This document shows, piece after piece, positions 1-13,200 of a stretch of DNA of 64,000 bases. The translations under genes and the position numbers were made by a program. The notes under the pieces are model-generated. The model was not told the origin of the DNA. It worked only from the letters and a program-made list of their open reading frames with translations, and searched no databases. Location of the stretch: NCBI GenBank assembly GCA_965153455.1, contig OZ234494.1, forward strand, positions 13,888,001-13,952,000, given 5' to 3'. The DNA is from Sphagnum compactum. Its lineage: Eukaryota; Bryophyta; Sphagnopsida; Sphagnales. Every line of letters begins with the position of its first letter. Within the stretch, counting starts at the first letter, position 1.

Positions 1-42
1 TCCTTGTTCCACCACCTGCTGATGAACAAGACTTTACGCAAT

Positions 43-243
43 TCAGCCTCTGTCAGACCAGCTGATCAATAGCAAAAGCATTCTCAGAAGTGCTCGGAAA
101 ACTTCCGCGAGCATCGCACCCTCTATTACTATCTTTCTTGCTTCCCTCATCGCTACATCCCCACAAAGCTCTGAAGTGATGTCCATTTCATCATCATATA
201 CAAGCGGAAACAGTTTAATGGAATTTCGAAATTTGACATAGAT
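43..243 (-). CDS. Possible last exon of an unrecognised gene
   Basis: On the minus strand an open frame of 66 codons runs from a ctgcag-type acceptor at about 244 to a TGA at 43-45. Its translation has ordinary protein composition, with the stretch KLFPLVYDDEMDITSELCGD followed by a basic-acidic helix-like part and a leucine-rich end. I do not recognise the family. A good donor-like gtaagt lies just upstream at about 271-276, but an intron from there to 244 would be only about 30 bases, so the joining exon is unclear. The region has a more balanced base composition than the AT-rich DNA to its right, as at the 5' ends of the confirmed genes here. It could also be chance. Confidence 0.25.
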   Translation of the reverse strand: MYVKFRNSIKLFPLVYDDEMDITSELCGDVAMREARKIVIEGAMLAEVFRALLRMLLLLISWSDRG

Positions 244-1470
244 CTGCAGTAGATATACATGGCGAGCATACTTACCTCGGATCTTCTCCTACTGCTTTTG
301 TTTCTCGATTTGCCATGCTGCAGGCTCCTCCTCTTTCCGCCGAAGGATCAAGTCGGCCGGAAGGTCCGTTGTTTGTATAAAGCTGCTCTATGCAGTGTAA
401 TGGGCACGGCTGAAATCCTCCCTATCTCCCGCGGCGCAATTCGCGAGACTTACTTATAGGGAGCCATGGAGTGGGAGAAGCAGCGCATGCGCGCGGAGTG
501 TCTAGGTGCCGTTATGATGTCACACGCTTCCTTCAACCACAATGAACAGGAGCATGCAAGTACGTGTCCCGTTTTGACAACTACGCTACCTGTAACACCG
601 AAAACCGCCACTCCAAGTTTGCAACGGGCGATTGCGTACGTGGAAGAAACAGGAGATGACGCTTGCCTAGGGAACTGCACAGCGTGATTCTTTGCGGCTT
701 GGAGCTGACGTCATGCTAGAAGCCGCAATCGTGAATAGCGGAGCTATGTCGTGCACGCACGGCTGTTTCGTTCATGAGACTACCTTTCCTCTATGCAGCC
801 ACTGTTACTGCATTTCTGCTCTTGTACTCAACAGTGAATCCAGGCGAACAATTGCCAATTGTCTTGTGAATTGCGTATAACGGAGAGTCTATATCGGAGA
901 TCCTACCGTATCGGCCGCATGGATTCCCAAGCAACGAACAACATCTTCGTGTAACTTTTTGTCTTGTTTGTTTCACGCAACAAGTGCAATTGGTCGCCCT
1001 TGCTACACCTCTTGTTGATCTTCGAATGTAACTGGGAAATCCATCCGCCGCAACTCAAAAAAAAAAACACACATGTGCATGAGACCTGCAATTAGCGATG
1101 TGTGTGTTGTAAGTAAGCGCTCAGAGCTACGACGCCGGATACGGTGATGATACAGTCTGAAGGTGTGTGTGCAAGCAAGATAACAGGAGAATGGAGTTCG
1201 TTGTTATTTGTCAGGACTTGACGGAGCTTACCCGGCACAGCACAAACAGCGCAAGAACGAGGTCGTCTGCGGGCTCTTCTGTTGTGGCGCTGCTATTGCC
1301 GTCAGCCGCCGCTACGTGATCTCTCTCACCTGCCAAGGGAGCTCTGCATTGTTCAGAAATGCAGCAGGAAAATGTTGACACGCTCCCTGGGTCTTCAATA
1401 GATAAGGCTGCAGGGTTACGCGGCAGAGTCGTCAGGGGGCGAGCCCATTCCGCCGTCAGAGGTGAGCCCA
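244..1470. other. GC-balanced island, no assignable gene
   Basis: This stretch is visibly richer in G and C and in CG dinucleotides than the next 9 kb, and the change near 1470 is abrupt. Several short open frames exist on both strands, for example 259-459 (+) with a leucine-rich start and 1211-1471 (-). None has a recognisable motif or convincing splice partners. It resembles the 5' regions of the genes at 25441, 43844 and 57464, so it may be the promoter or leader of a gene lying partly outside the window. Confidence 0.35.
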
Positions 1471-2974
1471 TTCTGTCACATAAATAGTTTTATTGGAGCA
1501 TTATGTCGAAAATGCCAATCTTTGATTATGCAAAATTATGCACAGTTGAAAAACTATGGCCCTTACTAATATTTGACGTCTAGGATTGGCCTTGTTTTAA
1601 CTCCGAATGTGAGGTGAAATAATAATCCACATCATGACCATAAATTTTGTATTGAAAACAAAGTTGATTAGGGTTAAGGTAGTGGCTTGAAAAGGATTAA
1701 AGCATTTTTTTTTTTAATGAAGCTCATCAAATTTTTAACACTTGTCTTTTTTCCCCAATTTAGCAAAATATGATGTCCAAACACCTTGTTTCGATTTGCG
1801 TAATGTAGCCTTATTGGGCATTAACAACAAGGTTGTTGAAATGACAGTGTGGATACATTTATCAAGTTTTTTTTTTTGTTGAACCCAAGTATAACCACTC
1901 ATTCTTCCATCATGTTCATTTCAATGCATTCTAATAGTCAAAACATATTTGTCAAAATAAATGGTGTAGGCTAAAGTCTTAATTTAGTTTCAGTTCATTT
2001 TTAATTAACTTTTAATTAAATTTTAGTTCATTTACAATTCATCTCTTAGTTAATTATTAGTTCATTTTTGGTTAAGTCCTAATTCATTTTTAGTCAATGT
2101 TTAGCTCATTTTTCATTAATTTTTAGTTCATTTTTAATTAATTAATTCATTTTAGTTTATTTTTAATTAATTTTTAATTAATTTTCAATTCATCTCCAAT
2201 TCATTTGTAATTCACTCTTAGTTTAATTTTAGTTCATCTTTAATTCACTTTTAATTAATTCATGATTCACACATGGGCAAACATAGGCCACATGTAGTTT
2301 TTTTAGAAATTTTTTAAGCTAGGTGCCCAATAGACGTAGAATTGTCAATTATCTTTATTATGTTCAACACTAGTTTTGGGTACATTTTTTTGTTATAACC
2401 TTGTTCTATTTTTCTTTGCAATCAAATTTTGTCAAACTTTTGTTCGCACGTGTCATGTTCTTATTTTTCTTATTTCATAATCTGGATTTGGAACTAGGTC
2501 TACCTTTGTTCTCGTTTTGGTTAGAAAGTTCTATAATCTTGGTTGTTTTCGTTATGTGACAATTTGAACAAATTAACCCCATTAAGTCAACATCTTTTGT
2601 TCATTTCTAATCTTTGTTTTCAACTTTGTAAATATATCTAGGACTAGAAAAGTAGTGGCATCCATGGAAGAAATTCTTGTAGTTTTTCGGCATGTCCAAC
2701 AATAAAAGCAATCTCTTTGTTTTTGTCATGCACCTCTAAAACAACTAGGCCTCAATGTCATCAAGGTGTGTTCCAACAACACAAATTCCAACAAAGGAGC
2801 CTTGAATCAATCTTCTTAACAGTTTGATGGGATACGTTCAAAGTTTCAGGGTTTTATCAATTAGGTGTGTTTAGTCATTCGACTTCATCCTCATCATTAT
2901 CCAAATGGACCAGCCCAGGTTAGATTCATTAGCATTTTAGTATTGAGCATTACACTAGCCTAATTTACATTGTT
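1471..2974. other. AT-rich spacer with short-period repeat
   Basis: No gene is seen. Between about 1975 and 2265 the sequence is a run of variants of ttttaattaa and agttcattttt, a degenerate tandem repeat with a period near 11 or its multiples. The rest is plain AT-rich DNA with T runs. Confidence 0.6.
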
Positions 2975-4720
2975 ATTTGAACAATAATCATCATTTTAAA
3001 ACAACTTTGAAGCATTTTTCAAAAAATTCACAGTGACCTTTGGAGATTTGGATAGAGAACGCACATCTTTTAACAAATTACGATCTTTTTATCAAGGATC
3101 ACGACTTGCATATGTGTATGGATGTGAATTCAAGCAGTTAGCATGTGGCATTTCATGGGATAAAGTGCACTCATGAATTGGTTCCAATTTGGGTTACGCA
3201 ACGACGTGAAGGATTTATTTCTGACCATGCCAAATCCCACAACCTTGAGTCAAGTAATTGCGCAAGTTGTTCATTGTGTCAATCGTGTCAACATTGTGAA
3301 GGTAAGCATTAGCAGTCATCGCTAATGCAAAAAAATCATGCCCCCCATGCCACCCCATCCCAATTCTATCAATAATAAAAAACAATCCCATGCAAATTGA
3401 TGAAACAAGATTCAAGCGAAGCCCCTCACTGAACAAAAGAAGTAGCGATGACCTATAAACAATCTTTGTTTATATTATGGAAGACCAAGTCATGTTGCTA
3501 ATGAATGTCCAAAGAAACAAAGTCCACATATAGCACATGCCACTTCCCTCACTAATTCAAAATTTGAAGAATTGGAAAACAAGGACATCTAATCTTAGTA
3601 AGGACCTTAAAACCTGACCTCAATACATCATGTGTTGAAAATGGTCCCAACTTATCTTCAGATCCAACACCTAGTTTATTGTCACAAATCATGATCAAGT
3701 GTAACAAGTCCACGACAATAAAGACTCAAACATTATTTGATTCTGGTGCATCTACGTGTTTTGTTGACAAGGAGTTGGTGTAACAACATAAGTTGGCCTC
3801 GATGAAAAAAGTCACACAAATAGGAGTTGAAGTCATTAACAACCAAAATCTCTCCTCAAGACCTATGACACATGAGACCAAGGTGTTGGAGATCACCATT
3901 AAGCCACCTTCTAGCAAGGTCGTGTTCAATGTCATTTCGTCCTTGAAAAACCCAATCATCATTGGGTTATCTTAGCTCGTTTTACATAATCCACAAGTGG
4001 ATTAGCATACAAGGAGTCTCCATTTCGAAGCACCCAAGCAAAAGCCTTTGGATTGTGAGGCCATTATCACAAGCATGGTTGGTGAAACGCATGAACTTGC
4101 ACATCATGTGTTCAAAAACAATTTGGGTGAGGTTGAACGTATGCGAAATCTCAAAAACCTTGATGGTGCACAAAAATTTAATTTTTCCAAGTTGTTTATG
4201 AGAGCATGGGCATTCATGCATGCTACAAAAAAAAGAAATGCATTTTATATTTATGCACTTCTTGCAACAAATGTTACGCCACAACAACATGAGATCCCTT
4301 CTCGATACAAAAACTATAATGATGTGTTTGAAAAAAGAATGTTGACACTTTACTAAAACATCAACCATATGATTGCACAATTGACTTAAAATAGGTGCAC
4401 AAGCCCATTTGGACCCATTTACAATTTGTCACAAGATGAACTTGCAACTATCTTAGTGAATACATCGACGAGAATCTCGAGAAAGGGTTCATTCGACATT
4501 CCAAAAACTCTAGCTAGTGCCCCAATCCTATTTTTCAAGAAGAAGGATGGATCCCTTCAAATGTGTGTTGATCGATTACCATGGGCTGAATTGACTCACC
4601 ATCAAAAATCGATAACCACTACCTTTGATTTCAAGATTATGATCAATTTACTCATGCTATAGTGGAGACCAAGATCAACTTACATGGTGCATACAACTTG
4701 ATGTGTATTCAAGAATAGGC
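2975..4720 (+). mobile_element. Truncated Ty3/gypsy retrotransposon relic (gag, protease, start of RT)
   Basis: Translated pieces in shifting frames follow the order of a Ty3/gypsy polyprotein. A Gag segment lies around 3020-3290, including FGLRNDVKDLFLTMPNPTTL. At about 3464-3505 there is a CCHC zinc knuckle whose second cysteine is replaced by tyrosine (CLYYGRPSHVANEC). The aspartic protease lies around 3720-3975 with the DSGAS active-site motif at 3738-3752. The start of reverse transcriptase lies around 4420-4715, with FFKKKDGSLQMCVDR and a diverged LHGAYNL. Stops and frameshifts are scattered throughout, for example the TAA at 3781. The RT catalytic core, RNase H and integrase are absent after about 4720. 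No LTRs were found. It is a dead fragment. Confidence 0.85.
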
Positions 4721-6938
4721 TACATTAGTTAGAATACTTACAAGCCTAGGATGGGTTTAAAACAATATCACTATGTACCAGCTTAAAAAATACACACCAA
4801 TATTTTAATCATAAACATTACACATGGATCATAGTCCAGATACAGATCCACATTATGCCCAACCCCATGCATCAAGGAATATTATGATCCTAATAGCTCT
4901 AATTATTGGAATAAAATCTTATAGTCAAAGGTATTCCAATGGGTTTGCAGTTGAACTAGTGTAATGAAATGGCCTCTAGGGGGTTTGTATATACATGCAA
5001 ACACAATTAAAATATGTGCCTTATTCATACATAGGGCTCAAGACCCTCATCATAAGTACTTGATTTAATTCCTAGAACTAGAAACACTAATCAATGCTAT
5101 TCTTTGGAGTAATGCACTGTTTTAGGCCATGCAAACATGTGACATTGGAAGCATGGATGACCACCCTCAACCGTTATGCTTGTACAAGCTAAAGACATTA
5201 ATGCTAAGGCATGTGGTTTAGGATGTGAAGGCTTGAGGGCCTAGAACATTGGGCTTTAGACTTTCTGTATCCCTATGGCCTAGGACATGAGGCATGGAGA
5301 CATGAAGATCTTGATTATCCTTGCTCCAAGGGCTTAGGACATGAGGTTTAAACACAAAAGCAACTCAAGTTTTTTTTTCGTCTCAAAGGCCTACAACATG
5401 AGAGCCTAAAGACATGAAAACAATTGATCTTAAACAAATGAGGGCATAGGATAAGCTGACCCTTGACTTGTTATTTGAAATCATGTATTTCTTACCTCAA
5501 ATATGTGTCCCATGTGTTTGTTAGTTAGCTGACATATTTAATTTTAAGTTATTAACAACATCTTCAAATTAAGGTTACTTGAAAGAGAAAAAAGAAGACA
5601 TTACCACGGTCATAGGTATGTGTACATGACAAATAAATGAGTGATAAAACCTTTGGGGTTTTCCTTTCCCCTCCAAAATGAAATACCCTAATTTTCTTTT
5701 GTTAACATGAAGGGGGCAATGTTGCTCATCCATCAATGAACCTTCCCCAAAGGACTTGCACACCCCCTAAATTCCAAAACTTGGAACACACCCAGCTTTG
5801 TTCCAATTTTTAAACGGAAAGATCTTATTCTCCCCCCTAAGGATTCTTATAATACATACCCCTAAGTTTCAGTCAATGTTGGTCAGGGAGGTTTTTTTTA
5901 GAGGATTTGTTGGGATCTAGGTCTTGTGTTTTTTATAAAATGGATGACATGTTCATTTGGGTTTTATGAATATTCAAAAATATAATTATAATATGTTTTG
6001 GGATCGGGTCTAATTTTTTGATTTTTTTTTTTTTGTGAGGCACAAATGAATGTCAATTCATTGTGAAGAAAAAGAAATAATTTTTTGATTGTTGATTCCT
6101 TAAGTTGATTGTTTTAAGCTTTACGAGGCTTGTCAATTCCAATTTCAGGACAAGGCTATGTCCAAGTTTTTAGGTTGTGGATACGAGCATTTTTGACAAA
6201 AAAGTTTTTCTCAATGTCTTGATTCTTTTCAAAGGAACGTTTGTGTGGTCTCATTCTCCTCCAAGTTACTAAATTTCAAGAAATGAGTTGAAATTTAAGT
6301 TTCATGGCGAAATTCACAATGAGTGAGAAGAGAGGAAAAAAACATAAAGTCATAAAGAGGGAGTGAGAAATGAAGACAAAAAAAAAAGTCATAGGGTGAG
6401 AGTAGGCTACAATTCATGAAATCCAAAATCCTCTATAACAAGGAGTTTCCCCACAAGCACCCAAAGGAACTTAAACAATTGCAAAGGGGAAAAAAACTTG
6501 TCATGACACACTCACTTATGGTGCATTCACACTTGATATAAAATCAATTCTAAATGAAAATCTAGATGGCATCCTAGGTGGCACTCAATGTTAAATGGGC
6601 AATAGCTTAATGTTAAGTGAATGCTAGTTTAACATAAAATCTTCACGATAAGTAAGTTTAAGTTTTAAATGATTAGTATGATGTTAAGGGACTTAATACC
6701 AGGGTCTCTAACACCATAAGCTCTAGATTTTTGAACATATATAGTTGATTTTGGACCTTCTTACACATAGATCTGTCACACATCCTTATACTACATTTCA
6801 TATTAGTAGGAGATTTAAATGTAAATAAACATACCCAAAAAACATGTATACAAACAAAAATTGAATAACCATCAGAATGAATAGCCATCACATTTTTTGT
6901 CTTCACATCTAGGTGCAGTTCTAGAAGTAGAAATGAAC
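4721..6938. other. AT-rich spacer
   Basis: No gene is recognised. Around 5160-5460 phrases like ggcttaggacatgag recur at irregular spacing, suggesting a very old tandem repeat. The rest is AT-rich with A and T runs. Confidence 0.5.
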
Positions 6939-8420
6939 TTAGTCATAATAAGAATCCTGAAGAAAAAGTAATGAGAAAAAACACATTCTTTCACATTTAT
7001 GTGTAAATAGGTATAATATGTAGTGTACCAAAATCTTTTTCACTTCAATACATGACCCAAATGCAATTACAAGAGATTGAACGTTAACCACAATTTTGCT
7101 CCAAGCAACAAATCTATCATTTTTACTCTCTGGTTGGATTGAATATTGACCAAAGGTCTTAAGAAAAAACCAACATTGTAATTCCATGACTATCTAAAGA
7201 ATCCCCTAACTCTAAAAAGGATACCTTCCGACTATAAAGCAACAACAAGGGGCAAAGACAACCGCCCCTATTGATTATGCACATAATCGACATACCTAAG
7301 AATTACTTGTCTTGAAATAGGTTCATTATTTTAGCAACCAAATAGGGTAGTTTGACAATAAACTTCAACACAATCGATCAACAATAAGGTGGTGATTGAC
7401 ATACATTACATGGTAGCACATTTATAAAAAAAAAGGGTTTAGCATCTTGAAACCAGATGAACACACTTGGCATGTATTCGTTGCTTGTGTTTGTCTTAAT
7501 AGAAGCCTCCTCCATTGCTACAGTTTTAAAACTTTCCTCAACCTTGGTGGCATTTGTGATTCCAACCAACCTTGCACTACGTTGTAATGGTTCACCAAGT
7601 TTAGGTAGGAATGAATGCAGTCGCTTGCTTATCTGCATAGTAAAAGATTGATGTCTACATAGATAGAAACTAGGAACTATATGAAAACAACTCACACATG
7701 GTTTTTTAAAAATCTATACAGTCACCCTACACCTTGGAAGAATGAAACATATGGGGGATATTACATGTTTTGAATCACAACAAATACAAATGTTTATACC
7801 GAGATCTAGTTAAGTAACATACACATAAGGTTGCTATAAAGAGAAGATGTAAGTACCATGATGGATACATTGAAGCTGCTCATGGGAACTTTTAATAGAC
7901 TATAGTTCTGGCACAACAAAACCTAAATGATCAAAACGATATTTACCGTTAGTTAGAGAATGTCGCAAAAATCAGGTGACTAATGGCATTTGTGGTTGAG
8001 TGTACATATAGATTACAAAGCATCTTCAAGAGGGTTCCGCAAGTATGCAGTAGAAGCCACATTCATGTCCTTGGGAAGTTCGTATTCACCTTTTTGATAT
8101 TTTATTACAACACCCACATTGTTGTGATCTTCACCTTTAGCACAATCTAGGTCTTCCACACCGTCCATCCCTTGTAGTAATCTATCACATGCACTCCCAA
8201 TAATCTATTGACATAGACAAAGAGATAAGCCAGGAATGGACGGGAAATGAGTAGGATGGAATAGAAGAAAACACATACAAATTTCATCCAAATTGTGAAC
8301 TTCATCGTGACCTAAAACTATAGAAGCCACTTTGCATTTGTTAGGGTTAAGACAAGACTTTGAAAGCTTTGCTCCAACGGCTAGAAACTTGCTTACAACA
8401 AGGAAGCATGACCACTTTAG
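6939..8420 (-). pseudogene. Unrecognised gene relic with exon-like open frames
   Basis: Three or four minus-strand open stretches read like real protein, unlike the surrounding DNA. One at about 8284-8415 contains KLSKSCLNPNKCKVASIVLG. One at about 8033-8205 contains YQKGEYELPKDMNVASTAYL and closes with a stop. One at about 7440-7640 contains ESFKTVAMEEASIKT. One at about 7050-7187 contains a tryptophan-bearing helix-like stretch. The intervals carry acceptor-like and donor-like sequences, but I could not join the first two exons in a consistent frame, so it is probably decayed. I do not recognise the family and assign no function. Confidence 0.3.
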
Positions 8421-8944
8421 CTTGCCATAGCAATGTTGAACTTACTATGTGGATATGTGCAAAATTGTTTGAGGCAAATGCATAAGGCTTGCAACTATAG
8501 TGGAGATGAAATACTTAACAATATTTATGGGTTCCAACATAGATCCCTTAAACGACTAGTTTATTCCCTAAAGGTTTTTTGCCATGGAGCTAAACCAAAT
8601 TCTGAAACAAAGCAACTAGCTTATTTCAAGACTCAACTCAATTCAATGAAGTAATGGGTCTCACTAAAATAAAAAATATGGTTACCCTAGAAATGGATGG
8701 AATATCACTTGGAAGTCTAGAGGGGAAGGCACAAGAGAAACATTAACCTTTGGCAATTTAAGAGGAGTACCCCATGGAATAGGAGAAGATCACCTTTCAT
8801 AAGACATTACTTCAGAATAAAAACAAAATGACACAAAGAGGGTTTCCAAATACGGCTTTACATTTACAACTTTGAAGAAAAAAAATAATGTTGAAAGAAA
8901 CACCTATTTGGGAAATTACTTACAAAAAACAAAAAGCAATTACC

Positions 8945-9245
8945 TCTACAATGCTACCTACATGAAAAATTACTGTTGTAATACCTAACCCTTTAATACC
9001 ACATGTAGGAGAAATTACTACTAGAGCAATATCTACCCCAATAATACCACTTATAGGAGAAATGACCACCAATGCATTATTAGTAGGAAAAACTACCACC
9101 ATAATAATACCTAGTGTTATAATACCACATGCAAGAAAAACTAGTATAATAACACAACATACAAAAATAACTACAACTATAATAATAGCTATTGCTATCC
9201 TATCACATGTAGGAAAAATTACCATCGCAATAGTACCATAGGATC
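8945..9245. repeat. Degenerate tandem repeat, about 35-42 bp unit
   Basis: About seven diverged copies of a unit built on ataccacatgtaggaaaaat followed by an acta-rich part lie head to tail. The minus-strand open frame through it (8920-9225) translates as repeating VVISPTxGI-like blocks. This explains that frame as a repeat artefact rather than a gene. Confidence 0.65.
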
Positions 9246-10239
9246 ATATTACCTTATTTGGATTTGTTGGACTAAGATTAGAAGGACATAATTTAGATTA
9301 TAATCTTATGCAGGCTTTTGATAGTGTTAATGAACGTTGAAATGTTATCTTATTCCTTCATAGAACAATGGTAGAATTTTTTAAAAATATGTGTGATATT
9401 CTTTTCAACCGCTTGCTCATCAATCATCTTTAGCATATTCTAAATCATGCTACACAACTAACATGTTTAATTATGTTGTCGCTCGCTTCACTCTCATGAA
9501 TGAGCCCATAACCTAATGAACTACAACAAGATCTTGACTCTTACATTACATGGTATAAGACAAAACAAAAGCAAGATTGATTTTATTGCAGGAAAAAACA
9601 AAACAAAAATATCAAAAAGATACAAAACAAAGAGAATAGAAAGATCAAATAATTTGGTAACAAAACTAATAGACTAACTAGCCAATAACTCAAAGCATGA
9701 AATTCAAAATTAAAATTAGTAAATATCCATGTCAAAACGAGCACTAAACAAATTCTCAGTAAAAAAAAAAACTACTATATTACTAAATATTGAGCCAATG
9801 TGTATATCCAATAAATATCATACTTAGGTCGGGAATGCAAGTGGTTACTCTGTAGGTACCTAAGGAGGGAAGGCACCTTGTGCTTACTAAGTAAGTAGAT
9901 GCATGTGATTGGTTAGGACACATAGCTAACTACAGTGGTTAGTTATAGGCAGGAATACAAGGAAAAATTGTAGATTAGAATATTTCTTGTGCTGTTCCAA
10001 TCTAGTCTGTTGCTCCTTTTAAGCCCATTTAAACCATATTTGTAATGGTTGTACATAGATGAGTCAATTCTTGCGGGTTTAGGGTTCTTAGGGTTCTTTA
10101 AAAGTCCTTAGTCCTTACTCATAAACACACCTTCTAAAATGTCCTTAAGTTAGATGTCAGGGCATTATCATCTTGAAGATGTTTTGGGCATATTCTTCTG
10201 GACATGATGGAGGAATCCCGCATTCATGACTTCGGAGTT
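9246..10239. other. AT-rich spacer, 3' flank of the transporter gene
   Basis: No gene is recognised. The part adjoining 10239 is the 3' flank and probably the 3' untranslated region of the minus-strand WAT1-related gene. Confidence 0.5.
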
Positions 10240-13200
10240 TTAATTCTGTAAATTGTTTGAACCCAAAAGAGGCCTTTCAAGGTTAGAGCTAAATGATTCT
10301 GTGACCTGAATCTTCTCAGGAACTGCCAAGGATTTGGATGTCAATGCTGAATCTCGCTTTAACCTCAATTCCAATGCTTGGCCATAAACCACCATGTAAA
10401 ATCCCCCCACTATGAAGATAGCTCCAAGCAATCTGCTTAACAAAACACCAATGTAGGCATGAATTAGAAGATCTAGACACATATACAAGCATGGCAACTT
10501 CTTTGCAAATTTCATGACTTTTGTTTCTAGGCTTTTGCTGAATGCATGTTTCCAGACATGATCCTGTTTTAAGTATGAAGTTTCCAAATGAGCGTCCTGG
10601 ACCTACAGATTCATGAACCGAGAATTCCAAGTCTAAGTGATCTTGTACAAAGCTGTGCAATAAACTGCAATAAGCTTGGATTTTATTGAGTTGTAATGGG
10701 AGGCTAGGTGAAGGTGACTAACGTTCCAAGGAATACAGTGTCACCCAATATCAATACTGCCAAGCCTGCTGTCAACACCATCTGCAATGGGTTGTAGACA
10801 GAAGCTATAAAGGGACCGGCCCTCTGAACACACCATGATTGTAGAACATAATTGACACCTGAAGCTATGATTCCCTGCACATGAAATTATTAATAGAACT
10901 TTGTTATGAGTCCTTTGGTGATCCTCTGTCCCTCGCTCCCTCCATAAACCATTTAAACGATAACAAAACTATGGGGTTCAGTCACTTTCATTTGTTCCAA
11001 ATGGTGTGAAAAAAATATGGAGTGCAACTTACTTATCAGGAAGTAAAATATTACAATTCACTTAAATGTAAATAAGGTGCTTATAATCAATTGTATGACG
11101 TATATTTAAAGTATTCTCAATTTTGATAAAATTTTATCTCACATGTTTCAAAAAATATACAACTTAGAGTGACCTCAAGAACAAAATGCAGGCGAAGTAG
11201 TTTTTTAATGAGTTTCAGGGAATTATTTGAATCGATACTTACTGAATAGAGGATAGCAATGACTTGACCTGATGAGGAAAGGTTGAAGTCAAGGAATTTG
11301 AGGTTGCCCTCCCAAACAGCACCCACTAGACCTACTTGAATGAAGCCAAACATATATGTGAAGGCATTTACCGTCATTGGTGCTGGAAACTTTTGCAGAA
11401 TTGGCATCTGCATTCACACCCATGATAAATAGTGGCCAGGACAAGGAGATGAGAATCTTAATTTGACACCTCAAGAAACAGATGCAATATTTGAGAAAAT
11501 TTAATGTTGATGGTTTTACAAGATTGAGAGAAAATAAATGCAATAATTGAGTATTTAAAAAGTGGTAATGGTTTTGGAAGATTTTGAGAGAGATAGTAGG
11601 AGGGGTAGACTACCTGAAGAGTAAGAAATACTGCCCAAGAGAAGGTATTGATCAGGAGACATATGATACCAAGATGATAACTGTTGATTTTGTACTCCAC
11701 GAGAGGACCACTGAGACCATATATGGTGGCCAAATTTCTGAAAGGTTGAGTGTACTGATCAGCTTCCAGTTGAAGACAATTCATACTGTGTAGCTTGTTG
11801 GTCTGGATGATTACAATTCCCTTATATAATGACACTGTGATTGCTCCACCAATGCAGATGATGGTGCCTAGCACCTTAGCTATGCCATCTCTTCTCAAAA
11901 TCCGCACTTCCTCCAACCTGCATGCAGCAAGAAATTGTCATTCCAATTACATCCATGGACCCAGAAATCATATGTGCTCCAAAGAATATCTATATACAAC
12001 ATGTATGTTGTAATATATTACAATTTTAGTGTACATGTATAATTACCACATGTTACTGTTCATGGCAATTTGTCAAAAGAACTTCAAATTCTGGTTAATA
12101 GAATCCTTGTTTTCTTGACATTGTCATGTGTCTCTTTTAAACATGTCGAATGAACACCCTTTTTCTCTACATTTTCTACACATTAATGTGATCATGGTCT
12201 TGAAATATGTCGGGCTTAAATTTCTAATCAAAGGGAACTTACAAAACTTGGCTGTCTAATAAAAAAAGGACTGCACAACCTAACTTTGGCATTTTATAGT
12301 ATTTGTTGCAACAATTACAATGTCTTGTTATATATACTTAAAATTAAAATCATGTCAAACAGAAAATCTAATACTAAAATGGATATTATATATTTAATGC
12401 CCAAGCCTGAGTCCTTCAGATGAACAACCTTTTAAGTTTTTATCCATGTTTTCTCGACATTTGTCATGTTTTTTGAAACAATAGAGAAATTTTGCAAAAG
12501 TTAACCCTGCCTTTGGGCTCTCATTTCATTCCTGAATTCCTCTTTTAATTGTAAATATTGTTATCTGCAAAGTAATTCTTGGGGGGTTAAATTTGGGTAT
12601 AAAATGCTAGAAACACAACGTCAATACTTCTAATGCACAAGATTTGAGAGTAATTATAGCAAATAGTACATGCAACATCAGTGAGAAGGGCTCAAGAAAT
12701 AAAAAAGACATGATGAAACTCAGATTACTACCACTGAGTTGCTCTCTTGGTTTTTCATAACAATGTATTTGTTTACTGTTTTTCTAATCTCACCCTACTT
12801 TATGACCAAACTCTGGGTATGCCGATTGTGTATTTCCTTTACTTAAGGGATTAGAGGCATATCTAATGTGTCAAATGAACCCAAAAAAAAAATTTTAAGA
12901 AAGAATCAACCGTGAATGTATGGTCCAGCAGCTTACCCAAATGAAACGGCGAGCAGGAATGTGAAGATGGGAACTAGGTTCTGGGAAACGGCGGTGAACA
13001 AGGGGGATGTTAACGACAATCCTGCCAGAAACATTTGTTGCGAACCTACGATCCTGCACCACCACCACCACCACCCACACAGTGTCAATTCTAATTCCCT
13101 TGCCACACTCTAGATCTCGTCGCCAGCTCCACAAAATTCGCCATACATGTGCAATGGAAACTGCAAACCATCACAGGTTGCAGAATCTTAACGTACAAAA

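Noticed and set aside
8920-9225. Minus-strand 101-codon hydrophobic frame resembling a membrane protein
   Set aside because: The hydrophobic blocks are translations of the 35-42 bp tandem repeat.
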